Of a stretch of DNA of 64,000 nt, positions 51,402-63,580 are shown one piece after another. Location of the stretch: NCBI GenBank assembly GCA_947579605.1, contig OX388311.1:23562951-23626950 (forward strand). Direction: 5' to 3'. The first letter of the stretch is position 1. Every line of letters begins with the position of its first letter. The notes beneath the pieces were generated by a model. That model searched no databases. It worked only from the letters and a program-made list of their open reading frames with translations, and had not been told where the DNA came from. This stretch comes from Athripsodes cinereus (Eukaryota > Arthropoda > Insecta > Trichoptera > Leptoceridae). The position numbers were made by a program, and so were the translations under genes.

Positions 51402-54400
51402 AAGAAAGAATGAAAGAGAGGGAATAGTCTCCTTATTGTGAAAAATTATTATAATGTGTATATGAAAATGTCTGAATAATAAGGTGCTAAATCGTTTCAG
51501 TGATTCATGTATTGCAAATTCGAAAAGTTCTTAGTTAGATATCCATGTTTTGGAGGAGTCATTTATCTTATATTAAATATATTTTTTTAAAAGCTTTCAC
51601 ATATTTTAATCATTCTGCGCAAAAAGGATCATTGTTAATAAGAAACTCTTTCGAAAGAGGTAAAGAAAATATAATAAGTTCAGAAACCTACAATAAATTC
51701 CTGAAATGTATCTTAACCATTAGTTGTCTTTCTTTTTTATTACTTAGCCATCAGCTATCTACTAATTTTGGGTTCCTGTATTAAATCAACTCAACTCAAT
51801 TGCTCTTCAATGCGTCTCCTGGGAGCAGAAGCCATCCTTCCTCATTCAGAGTGCTCTGCGCCAATAGAGCCTCCTCTTCTTACGACATTATATCATATTA
51901 ATTATGCTACGAAAACTTATTTTCAACGCATCCGATAGAAATAAAAATGAGAATGTATTAAAGTTTATTTCTTAATGGACTGCTTTATCTGAAATCTGAC
52001 TAATATTAATAATATAATGATAATTGGAAATAAAAACAATGTTTATATAAATGTACGATTTATCACGCTTGTGAATGGATGCAACGAGTTTAGATATTTG
52101 CAGTACACGTGAGACAATACTGAAACGATTTTTCTGAATATTGATTATGTTAATTACTATAATTTACCTTATTGTTACTAACTAGTTGAATAAGCATTAT
52201 TAAACAATTATTAGTGTAGATTAAGACTACTAAGTAATTTATTATTGTTAGAAATGTTATATACATGTTATACCTAAGTTAGTCATAGTTAAATAAATAT
52301 TTTAATATTTGTTGTAAGCTACCTACATTCTGCCATTCGTAAATCATATTATTATTTTTTATAATTACGTTATTTGAGTATATATTATTACCTATTATAT
52401 TAAGGAACGATTTGATAATCAACTTTTCTAAGGTTTATTATAGAACCATATATTATATTTCACCACTTTATTATGTTATCTATATTTATTTTACTTTATG
52501 GATATGACAAAAAACATATCTTAAAATTCGGAATAAAAGCACCCAAATATATAAAAATTTAATTTGATGAAAGGTTTTGACGTTTACACTGTGAAAATTA
52601 ATTTTGAATTATTTTATATGATAACAAACACTGTTAAAAAATTACATTTTTTTGTCCCCTCTTGTGGACATTTTAAAGAGTAAAAGAAAATGGTTTTACT
52701 ACTGAATCGGATCCAATCATTGGGTAGAAAGTTCATAATATAAAGAATATTTTTTATATATTATGTTCTGATATATAAAAGACGAAAGGCTATCAAATTT
52801 TTGTAAGATCATGATTGATCATTATAATAATAATATGTAGGTTTATTAATTTGTTTTATGCAGAGAAGTGTGGATGATGACTCAACCACCGCACATAAAA
52901 ATAAAACTGCCAAGAAATGTCAATGAAACGTTTCTCATACATAGTAGGTGTATCAAATTTTAATTATTATATTTATTTGAATAAAAATGACTGATAATAA
53001 ATTTCAATCACTGAAATTATTAATAACTCACTGCCTGAAATTTACATTCACTCTGTCTCAACTAGAATATTATAAATTAGTAATTGTTACTATTAATAAA
53101 ACTATTCTCTTACTCTATTGTAAATATTTCATTTATATTATAGATATTCTACCATATTGTTAAACTATAATATATATTTTTTTTACTATTTAGATACTAA
53201 CAAATTCTTCACTGCCCAATACGACGTGTCAGAAGTTTCATTGATTTGTATTTAAAAATAATATGTGTATGTGAGTTGTTTTGCTCAATACGATGAATTA
53301 TATTGTGTAAGGCTACTTTTGTTAGATGTTTTTTTATATATATAAAATAACTGCCTACTCTCTTTTGTACGGAGATATCTAAGTATTTTGTAAATATGTC
53401 TTTATAAGTTTATTACATATAGTATTATTATAATTGTCATAAAAAGTTAAAGTTAGGTTTACAAAGTAACAAAATTTACAATTTCATAAAAGTATTATAT
53501 TTGATTTTTATATACATCATTTTAAAAATCTGTCAATCTCTTCCAACTACATTTCCTATACTCATCGTTTCAGAGGAACGGTGCATTATGAAAGAGAAAC
53601 TTCCATGAAGTTTTCAACAACGCAAAGAATTTATCAAAATTTACAATCAAGTAAAAACTAAAGCTTGATTGGTATTTTTCTTTTAATTATTTCAAAAATT
53701 ATATTTTAATAATCAAAGGGGTTCAAATATTTTTTTCACTATTATATATCAAATTTTACTTATTGACAGCAATAACTATTCACATATTTTTGCAATACTT
53801 TGTATAAATCATAATTAATCTCTTAGTTGAAATTGTTTTTGTAAATATTTTCATATAATGAATGTAAGTTATACATATTAAACAATTATAATTCATTAAA
53901 TACTATGAAACATCATATTATATAGGTATTCAAAAACAATTAGGAAGATGTGGTTTTTTTTTTATATTCAATATTTCAAAATAATTTTAATTATTTCTAC
54001 CATATTATACTACTAAAGGGTTATATATTTACCAATTATGATTTTTTATAATTATTAATATATTTATAATAATTTGTTATCGAAAAACAAAGAATAATTC
54101 TGTAAAATTATTAATTTTGAAACACAATTATTTATAATGTTGGAGTATGTTTCATACCAAACCATTTTACATACTGTAAAGTAAGATTTTTTTATTATTT
54201 TGTACTTATGTGCCTTCTTAAAATAATAATTATTCTGAATAATATTTTTTTCTGTCTCTTAAGAACATATATTATATAATAACAATTTTTATATAAAATT
54301 GTTATCATTATGTATTTTATTATGTAACAAACATTTAGTTAATTGGTGATGGTTTTATAATATTATTTTAAATGTATGAATAATAATTATATTATATATT

Positions 54401-54470
54401 TTTATATATGAACAAATAGTTTACCTATATAATAAAACAATAATATAATAAAACACAGCTGTTTTATTTT
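51402..54470 (+). other. Very AT-rich sequence downstream of exon B, possible long 3' UTR
   Basis: There is no open frame of note and no clear mobile element over 3 kb. AATAAA occurs at 51692 and repeatedly afterwards, with a cluster of AATAAAA-like words near 54430-54450. The transcript end could be anywhere among them. Confidence 0.35.
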
Positions 54471-54504
54471 ATCATGGTTTCCTAAGGATTTAATATAAGT
54501 AGGT

Positions 54505-54552
54505 GCTACTAGTAAGTAGTAACTTTAAGTTACTAGTAAGTAGTAACTTTAC
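54505..54552. repeat. Short tandem repeat of ~21 bp
   Basis: The unit tactagtaagtagtaacttt occurs twice in a row with a near-identical junction. Confidence 0.6.
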
Positions 54553-55099
54553 TTTTCGTTTGGCTCGGTGTGTTGATAAACCTTAAAAGTAGGTGCTATT
54601 TGCCTGAGAATAGCTGGAATTTAAACATATTTTGAAAGAAAAAAAATATTTAAAAATCTATGTTGTATAATTAATTCATGTTTAGTTTTCAGAGTGCATG
54701 ACAACTTAATGATAAATAATATTTATATTATAATATACAGTTGGGCGCAACCAACGCGAATTATTGATAGGGTGCTTCTCATAGACTGAACGACCCCTGC
54801 TCCGTTTCCATAAAAGTTTAAGATTAATATATTTAAAGTTTAAATCATAGCAAAAGTATGGAAAACTACATAGGATGGAAGAGGGCACTCACTTTTTACA
54901 TATGCAGACCCCCGTGTTGCATATTTATCATTGACTAATTCCAAATGATGCAAGGATAGCCCTCTCTCCTACCTTTTTACAGAAAATATTGTACATGCCC
55001 TTAATCTGGAAGTTCTTTCTACAGGTGACTCTATATTATTAAGTCTGTTGCTATTGTAATTTTTCAAAAATCATAGGGCAAATTATTATTATTATTTAT

Positions 55100-55242
55100 T
55101 GTCAAATTCAGCGATGAGGTTTGCCACCCATCCTGAATGTCTTGATTTTATATTGGCACGGAGAGGACAGTTTGCATGTTTCTTACATGCAGCTGATCTG
55201 CTGGCTACCCCACTTGTGGGATGTGCCGTGATGGTATAATAA
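55100..55242 (+). repeat. Family B repeat, 3' half
   Basis: Starts at attcagcgatgaggtttgcc and ends ccacttgtgggatgtgccgt plus a tail. It is very close to the 55795 copy, suggesting recent activity. Confidence 0.8.
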
Positions 55243-55794
55243 AAAAAAAAATTTATTGTCAAAAAAATTACACATTTATAGCTTTCACCTTTGAGGTGAG
55301 TGAAACATTTATTTATTTATTCGGATTATAAAACAAAATAAAATGATGAACAGAAATAATATAGAAAATCACAAAACATAAACAATACATTATCCTACTC
55401 AACTTGCATCCATAATTTAACTCTTTGCTTTATTACACTAAGCCCACAAGGTTGTCATATTAAGATGGATTAAAAATGGACCGACATACTTGTCAAATTA
55501 AGGTATATAGTAAGAAAGGATCAATCAAGTCATTATAATAGTTTTTTCCATTACCATAGAGAGAATGAGTACTGTATCATAATGGTAAATGCAATTAATT
55601 TCTGTTCAAAATTTGACGATTTGATAGAGACATCTATACACGACTGCAAGAAACAAATGTAAAGAATACTTGTACCTACGGTATTTTACTCTTCGATTGA
55701 GTATAATATATAATATCAATAAAGATGAAAAATATTACTCCAATCATTCAACAGATGACCATGTGCGAATAATTTTAGCTTTACAGTTAAAACT

Positions 55795-56030
55795 ACATTG
55801 GTCTCCCACTCTTCTGCGTAAGTTTTCGAGTGTCCTGTAAAAGGCAGGTGTTCGATAAAAATAAGACATTTTACATCTTAAATTCAGCGTTGAGGTTTGC
55901 CACCCATCCTGAATGTCTTGATTTTATACTGGCACGAAGAGGACAGTTTGTATGTTTCTTACATACAGCTGATCTGCTGGCTACCCCACTTGTGGGATAT
56001 GCCGTGATGGTATAATAGTATAGTAGTAGC
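55795..56030 (+). repeat. Family B repeat, nearly full copy
   Basis: Contains tggtctcccactcttctgcg, gtcctgtaaaaggcaggtg, the attcagcg middle and the ccacttgtgggatatgccgt end, followed by tagtatagtagtagc. The middle and 3' half are almost identical to 55100-55242. The 61-74 residue frames on both strands are by-products. Confidence 0.85.
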
Positions 56031-57090
56031 AGAGAGGGTAACTCGTGGGATATGTCATTACGGTAAAAATAATTATTATAAACTTTTATCAGCACAAAAC
56101 AAAAACAACGGGATACGTAATTATTATCGCGTTATGAAATTAATACAATGTAATTTGTATCATGTACTGACAAATATGCATTAATTATCTATATAAATAA
56201 AATAGACTAAGTGAATCAAATTATTTCAATGTAAGACAAAATGTATTTGAAATTAATCATTAAGGACACGCTCCAATAATCAATTTGTGTAGATATAGGT
56301 AGGTACATCATGTTTACTATAGATATGTACCAATAAACCTTTATACGAACTATGTACCTACGTAGATTGTGCATTCAGTATGTGATATTTAATATTTTTT
56401 GTCATAATTAAATAATGTGTAATTAGGATATATGTAATACAATAGATGCTGTTTAATTTATTACAAAACATAAACATATTTTTTCTTTCAACATTTTCAA
56501 CATTTTCATTGCAAACAGTTCTTATTCACCCAGATTTAGAGTTCGTTGTGAACTGTAAACCCAAACAGATCATCCCTAGTTACATAGTTTTTGATAAGCA
56601 ATATGTTTGTTATGTGATGTTGGAGTAGATTGGTAGAGGAATTTGAGCCCAGCAGGATTACTCTTGACACAATCTAAATACGATAATAATTTTGAAACGA
56701 CGTGCGAAATGAATATAATCAAAAATACGTGCATACCAATTTCGCAGTAGAGGTAGCGCGGTATTTTTTTTTACTATAGCTCCTTCGCGTGTCGTATGAT
56801 TAAGATCAAAACAAGATTAAGCTTGACTTTGTATTATGCCAAGAGTAACCCTGCAGGATTGAAAATTTGATACTCCATCATCAAGCTCCCGGCCATATCT
56901 AAAATTAATCCTTTTTGAACAAGAAGACGTCTTTGATAAAAAAAAATTAAATCCTGTGATCGAACTTTTTCGTCTCCATAACCCAAACTGGATTTTTTCT
57001 TATAAAGTATACCGTTCATATATTAAAAACAACGATATTAAAAACATGAAAAGCAGCTACTCAAATGAAGAAGAATCACAATGAATGAGA

Positions 57091-57160
57091 GAGATTCATT
57101 TTCATCTTGTGTTATGTGAAATAACTATATTTCACATAACACAAGATGAAAATGAATCTC
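57091..57160. repeat. Perfect 33-bp inverted repeat with 4-bp spacer
   Basis: The arms 57091-57123 and 57128-57160 are exact reverse complements (gagattcattttcatcttg... and ...caagatgaaaatgaatctc), separated by acta. Similarity extends weakly outward. No known element assigned. Confidence 0.85.
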
Positions 57161-58541
57161 ACTCAAAAAACACTTGGTATAACATATTGATAAGATTATT
57201 AGATAGTATAATCAATAGGTAATAGAATTGTAGTATCACTTGTAATTTACATTTTGTTTTGATAATAGGCAATACGTGTAACCATGATTAGGGAACTATT
57301 TATAACGTGACGTCAAATACCCTTTAGGTAATTTTACTTGATCATCGGTATTATAATAATCTGATATCAATCCACGTGTAAATAAACACATTATTTTTCC
57401 TACATTCACGTACAAAAATATATGTTATCATATTCATTAATATAATCAATATTTGAGGTTTTCAAATAACATATGCAATTTTATTATCCTACAATCGAAA
57501 TATACATGTGCCATACTAATAATAGCATTACTTTTTCGTGTCTTTACGTTGTGCTTCGTGTTAGTTTATGTTCTCTTTCATCAACAGAATTGTTGCCCGG
57601 AGCCCACGATGAATCGATACTATACCTAATTCATAACGTGTTTCTTCGTTCAATTGATTTATAAAAAATAATGTTAAATTTTTATATTTTTTCGAAATTT
57701 AGAGTACCGTGTTCATTTGTAACAGTGTGGGAAAATCTGCGTTTTATTTGGTCTAATAATACAGCTTTTATTGTTTAAAATTTGTCTAGATTTCCATTAG
57801 TTTTTATCGTTGATTCAATCGCAACACGCAACCATCAGATATTTACTCACAAAGCACCGAACTAATGTTCGCAAAAACAAAGTCATTGATTCTTCGGAAG
57901 GAGATTAGATTTTCTATATCATAACACAGAAATATAATACATATTAAACTGAAATATCTAACACGCATTTTTGACAGTGAGCATATTTTCATATAAAATA
58001 TTTTTCAACAGTGTTTTTTTTATATTGAGTTTTAACACGCAATAATAAAGTGTACCTAGGTTTAAATTAAAATTAACGTCATTTTTCTTCTTGGCGTACT
58101 TGTCAGGTTTATTTTTTTTTTATTATCTTGTGTTACCAAAAACTTTGAAAAATACAATGAGTGTCATACTTACTTCTAGTTACTTGCGACAATTTTAGAT
58201 AAATATCATGCGGTATTCGTTGACACGTAGCGAAGACATCGTAATATGTACTTGCAAGCACTGACGTCTAAAAAACAAGAGTTACCGATGGGCTTGCCAG
58301 CTGCAAGGGTATAAAACTTAACGGATAGCATCATGATTTACGGAAATAGTTTCGAAATATTAAATTAGCGTCTTGATAGACACAACTGCCAGTAGATAAA
58401 AACTTGGGTACGCATTTCATACAATACATGCACTGAAAAGAGCAATGTATAATCTTAGAAAAAAATTGACATCCGTCCAATAAGCAAGAGCTCTGTAATA
58501 TACGCATAAGATACGACACTGAATTTTAATGCAGTATGTAC

Positions 58542-58913
58542 TAGTGATGTAACGAATATTCGTATTCGCGAATATTCGCATATTTCAAAGTATTCGCATT
58601 CGCATTCGTATTCGCAAAAAAATATGCGAATGTTTTGCGAATATTATTTCGGTAATAAAGTAACGGGTATTTGGTAAAAGTACCGGATACTTACCCGGTA
58701 CATTGCAGAAAAAGGTACCTACTGCAAGAAAATGTTCTCTAAGAAAACCGAGGAGTTTTGAAATATTTTAAATTCCTATACCATTTTGAAAATTCGGCGA
58801 CGGGGGGGGGGTAGAAATTTAAATGATAGAGCAATATTGTAGAAATCTAAACAAGTCAGTATTCGCTATTCGCATTCGCGAATACTCAAAATCACACATT
58901 CGTTACATCACTA
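58542..58913. mobile_element. hAT-like element with ATTCG-rich ends
   Basis: The ends are tagtgatgtaacgaat and, inverted, attcgttacatcacta. The flanks gtatgtac (58534-58541) and gtatgtaa (58914-58921) match at 7 of 8 bases. The subterminal zones are rich in attcgcattcg/gcgaatattcg words. A G-run and the ctaagaaaaccgaggagttt block inside match the element at 47716. Confidence 0.85.
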
Positions 58914-58924
58914 GTATGTAAATA

Positions 58925-59010
58925 TATCGTGGAGTCCCCGGTAAGAAATAGGACTGCCACTCTTTTCTGTAAAATTTCAAGTGTCCTGTAAAAGGCAGGT
59001 ATTCGTAAAA
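58925..59010 (+). repeat. Family B repeat, 5' head only
   Basis: Matches gtggagtccccggtaagaaa and gtgtcctgtaaaaggcaggt, then the similarity stops. It begins a few bases after a hAT target duplication. Confidence 0.6.
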
Positions 59011-59826
59011 CATTTGATATAACTTATAGAAATGAGTAGGACACATATTTGTTGCAGGGTACTTTACCGAGCTGCCGTATAAATAATAGGTAAGCATTGC
59101 CTATTAGAAGACTAGACCCAACACTATTTTAAAATGTCTTTGGTATTACAATACAATTATACCCGTGTAGGTACCTTCTTAGCGTTTTGTGAGTATGGAA
59201 ATTAGGAAAATGGTTATAATAGACTATCGGAAACGTGACGCCTGGCTGCTACACAGAGAGCTCTAGATGACGTCAGAGTCAACTGGTTAGGTTGATGATT
59301 ATGTTATTATTCACGTAATGGAATACACATAAGGATTGAATTTACATAGCATATGTGAGTCAATGACCTGCAAAAAACTTATTTAGATTGTTACATTTCA
59401 TGTTGACTTACGAACTATACAATTAGTAGGTAAAAAAGACATTGATGAAAAAAAAACAAATGAAACACAATTCGTATAAACTGCCTTATCAATTTTATTT
59501 TTCACCTCTATTTGCATTTTTATAGTATAAATTTCTACTGATTATATTATATTTGGATGTCTACATTAAAAACATGTTTATATTTCTTTCTCTTATGTCC
59601 AAAGGAGGTGCGATGCCAAAAGTAAAAAAAACTATATAAATAGCTACAAAAATCTTAAAAGTATGGTAACCCTAGTAATACTTATGTATATTCATCATAT
59701 CATTTGAAAGGTGATAAAAAGAGATGAGAGGGATGCGGTTTTATAATTGAAATTGCGGAAATTCCACTTTATAAAAACACAGATATCCTTATTGGGTGTT
59801 GCGTAAACACGATAAATAATCTAGAG

Positions 59827-60042
59827 CAGTGGTTCCCAAAGTTGACAGGGCTCCGACCCATCTAGAAAAAAATTCCAATCTTGGGACCCATCTTTAAGCT
59901 GTCTTAGAAAAAAGAGGTCATAAATATTGGTAATGCTCAGATTCTCTAGAAGCGAGTCATGGAACTACTTAATGCTCAGGGCCCACTCAATAATCGCTCG
60001 CGACCCACCGGTGGGTCGTTACCCATAGTTTGGGAAACACTG
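59827..60042. mobile_element. hAT-type MITE with perfect 8-bp TSD
   Basis: The ends are cagtggttcccaaagt and tttgggaaacactg. ATCTAGAG is duplicated exactly at 59819-59826 and 60043-60050. It is 216 bp, non-coding, with cgacccaccggtgggtcg inside. The cagtggttcccaaa terminus is a common animal hAT end. Confidence 0.92.
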
Positions 60043-60554
60043 ATCTAGAGTAACAGTCAAAAAATAAGACAAAATTATATCGGGAAAAACCAACACTAAC
60101 GACAAATGGTATCAAAGAAAATTTGGTATCATTGTATTAATAAAACGGAACATTTGATTTAGGTAAATAAAATACACAATTGTGCTACTTGAAATGGAAG
60201 ATACACGTTACAGCGGAGGAAGTTAGTTTCTTGAAATTTTCGTATGCAATGGTCATGTCGTATACCAGAATTTTTCTGATGCTTTTTCTCGTTTCTTTTC
60301 CATCAGCTCAAATAAGTAAATTAGGTATGCGTTTAGAATAGATTTAGAGATTTTATTGGTGGTACATGTTTAAGATTCATATTGCAAATCTAGGTATAAC
60401 ATATCACTGTTCTATTGACTAACGCACTATTTGATAATTTCAAATGAATTGTTACAAAGTTAATGGCGATACAATCAATAAATTACTTTACCAATTTTAT
60501 ATCAATTTGTCATGTTTACCATCATGACAAATCTGAACGGTAAATAATAAACAT

Positions 60555-60690
60555 AAAAATCGTCCTCTCCGTGCCAATAAAAGTTTAAAAATTCAAAACA
60601 GGTAGACTACGCTGAATTGTACCTGCCTTTTACATAGCACTCAAAAACTTACAAAATAAAGATGGAGACTTACCGAGGACTTTTTTTATT
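60555..60690 (-). repeat. Family B repeat, partial minus-strand copy
   Basis: Shows cgtcctctccgtgccaataa, acctgccttttacatagcac and taccgaggact in reverse orientation, with the distal tail missing. Confidence 0.65.
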
Positions 60691-60755
60691 AGGGAATTAT
60701 GTTTATTATGGGGTTCCGTCGGCCCGGGCGTCTCTCTTTCACAATACACCGTTCC

Positions 60756-60885
60756 TATGACAACGATATCAGAGTCATGTCGTGGAAAGAGGTGACGCAA
60801 TTGACACAGAGACGCTCTGAATGGATGAGGCTGGTTTCTGCCCTGTGCTCCCGAGAGGAGCGTTGAGGGCGATGATGATGATTAT
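60756..60885 (+). mobile_element. LINE 3' tail, third family, second copy
   Basis: Same coding end (RRSEWMRLVSALCSREER, stop) and gatgatgatgatt tail as 37858-37988. The copies differ by a handful of substitutions and one small deletion. Confidence 0.8.
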
Positions 60886-62039
60886 TATAATTGACAGCTA
60901 AGAAAGTATCTACATAACTCGCAAAGTCTTTAAATTATTTTATTTTCACAGCGACCTGTGGGTCAATTATATTGTCGGTTTATAACATTTATTATTGATG
61001 TAGGTAATATATGGAATGAAGCATACTAGAAACGATGAAATTTAAAACTGAGTGTAGTACCTATAGATTCTACATTTTTTTTCATTTACGTACATATTTG
61101 TCCACTTACATATTATATCAATTCCAAGAATTGTTCTCAGCGATACAAATGCCTAATCATCCAATTATATCTAACTATCCAACGTTTCAGAAAGGTGACA
61201 TTGAATTGTGATTATTTTAAAAGGTGTACTTAATAGTTGGTTACCCCAATTGAGGGATATGCCGTAACAATATTTTTTTTTTCACAAACAAACAATTATA
61301 ACATAAATAACAAATACAGACAAATCAATAACAATTAGTAAACCAGCAAAATATAAAAATAATATAAATTAATAGATAGATATGTATCAAATATGTACGT
61401 ATAGTGTATACCTGCATCTGACACTCGTATGAATTAGTTCTACTCAAAAAACATGCAATATGATTATTAGCGAATCTACGTTGTTCCATCTTTCTCTCCA
61501 AACCATGATCAGATAGAAATCCTCCAGTTTGTCTGTCCAAATAAGTTTTCTGGACTTAAGTAGCTGTTCTGGTGGTTGGAAGACGTCCCGAAAAGCAAGG
61601 ATAATTGGGTTTCTCTTGATCTTGTCGAGTTCTCTGAAAACTCCAATGGTCGAGGAGTGTTCAGGAAGCTAGTATAAGGAGACTGGATGGACATCCATAG
61701 GTCGACCCCAGTGGCGATGCAGTTGCTTTCTGGACGGGAATCAAGGATTTGATCTGGAATAACTATTGAACGCAGCAATTTAGCTAAAAAATTAATACAA
61801 GCCAGAGCCATACAAAAAGTAAAGTACATAATATTATGTTGTAAGTCTTAGTAGATCGACAGTGGAACTCAAATCTAAAATCTCCCGATTCAAAGTCCCA
61901 GACGTTGTACATATTATCGACCACACTTTTGTACTTCTAATTCAAATTTCTTTACTAATGATACTTTCATATGAGGTGAACTCTCTTTTGAACCAAGTTC
62001 TAGATAAATCAATTAACAGATGTAGGAAAATGTAGGGCC

Positions 62040-62395
62040 CTTGCTCTATTTTGTAAGTTTGGCTTAACTATGGCTTGTAAAAGGCAGCTATTCGTAAAAG
62101 GAATATTGAACATTATCATCTCATTCTAAAAGTCTTATTTTTTAAATTATCAACAGCACCTGATGATGCGAACTCGGAGTTCGTAAAACCGGTCGTGCGT
62201 TAGTCTTACAGTAACATAAAACAATAATAATAAATATTTATTTTATTTTATTTGATAATTTAAAATGAAGTGTTACATTGTTAATGCCGTAACAATCGAT
62301 GAAAAGGTCTTATTTTTATTGGTACTGAGAGGACAATCTAAATGTTTATTATTTCTACTGGCTACCCCATTTGTCAGACACCGTTGTGGTATAGT
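62040..62395 (+). repeat. Family B repeat split by foreign sequence
   Basis: The head (ggcttgtaaaaggcagctat) is at about 62072 and the tail (ctggctaccccatttgtcag) at about 62359. Between them lies unrelated sequence that includes the hammerhead-like core at 62156-62200 and an AT-rich run. Confidence 0.5.
62156..62200 (+). ncRNA. Candidate hammerhead ribozyme-like motif
   Basis: It reads gcac-CTGATGA-t-gcgaac...gttcgt-AAA-accggt-c-gtgc. Stem I gcac/gtgc pairs, stem II gcgaact/agttcgt pairs with one G-T wobble, and stem III accggt is self-complementary. The conserved G of GAAA is A here (tAAAAC); a decayed CpG, cgaaac to taaaac, would explain it. This copy is likely inactive. One extra T follows CTGATGA, as at the 19.2 and 39.8 kb loci. 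Confidence 0.45.
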
Positions 62396-62964
62396 TAGAT
62401 AAAGAAATAGGTATACTTCGCTAATACAACACAATATGCACCTACGTTAATTCATGTTGTTATATATGAGTACCTACTATCACCCATTATCAAACAATAA
62501 TCGATTGATAATATATGTACAAAAAAAAACAACTACTTGTTGATTATTAAGATAAGTTAGTCACCTACTATACCTAATATGACAATACGATAAATTGAGT
62601 GTAATATGTTAATTATATTTAGATAGGTACCTACCGTAGATATCACTAGCTGTGTACTCTTTGCTTAGAAAATTATGAATTTATTTAACTAAAAGAGACA
62701 TAAACAAAAAGATGACGAAACGTGAATATGAAAAACATTAAAAATACACATTAGATTACAAACCGTGACTCTTCCAAATCCGGTAAATTCCTGGAATTAA
62801 TTGATTACTTTAACTATGAGAATTCATAAAAGTATCATAATTTCAAACATCTACTTGAATTAAGGATTTTTTTAAAGAGGAGATAGAGTAAGGAAGGATA
62901 CGAGAGTAAGGAAATTTATACAAAACATAATAACAAACAATATAACATACATACATAGACATTT

Positions 62965-63130
62965 CACACAGATCGAGCTAGTCCCAAACTCAGAAATGAA
63001 TCTTGTATTATGGGTACTAACGCGACGATTCACACATATACAATGCACTTAACACATGTACATGTAACACCCAGACCCAGGACAATTTGAAAAAGGTCAT
63101 TCCTCAATCTGCCCTGGCCGGGAATCGAAC
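62965..63130 (-). repeat. tRNA-derived SINE, 5' truncated
   Basis: On the minus strand it runs from a B-box (ggttcgattcccggccaggg) through gtcctgggtctgggtgttac to gactagctcgatctgtg. The sequence 5' of the B-box is missing, replaced by unrelated AT-rich DNA. Confidence 0.8.
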
Positions 63131-63258
63131 CGACAAATTATGTTAATTATATCTATCTTTTCTTACATTCTGTCAAAATTCCTCTCTTCATATCAAATCT
63201 CAATTTTAAACAAAACAATCAAAATGGAACAAATTCAAAATATTCTTACTACTAAGGG

Positions 63259-63331
63259 AAGTGCCTAGGTACTTATTTTAAAATAAAACTAATCTAACAA
63301 AATAATAACTAAGGTAAGTACCTAGGCACTT
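63259..63331. repeat. Perfect 17-bp inverted repeat 39 bp apart
   Basis: aagtgcctaggtactta at 63259-63275 and its exact reverse complement at 63315-63331 flank an AT-rich spacer. They may be the ends of a tiny MITE lying between two SINE copies. Confidence 0.7.
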
Positions 63332-63354
63332 TCTTACAAATATATATGAAAAAT

Positions 63355-63580
63355 TCATTCCGATCGAATTAGTCTCAACCTAACATACAAATCTTATATC
63401 ATGGATACCAATGCGACGATTCATACAATACACCAAACACTTATTATACGTGTAACACCGAGAGTCAGGACAATTATTTGAAAAGGTCTTTCCTCATTTG
63501 CCCCGGCTAATATTTAAATCCGGTACCTCGTAACCCATAGGTATAAGCGTTACCTCCACGTGACACCAACCTTCATTTTT
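63355..63580 (-). repeat. tRNA-derived SINE, full but degraded
   Basis: On the minus strand the head reads ggtgtcacgtggaggtaacg with an eroded B-box (ccggatttaaat), and the tail reads gactaattcgatcggaatg. It lies about 220 bp from the other minus-strand copy in the same orientation. Confidence 0.7.

Noticed and set aside
61509..61829. 106-residue minus-strand frame
   Set aside because: I see no domain, no splice context and no similarity to the gene; possibly an eroded mobile element, not enough to call a gene.
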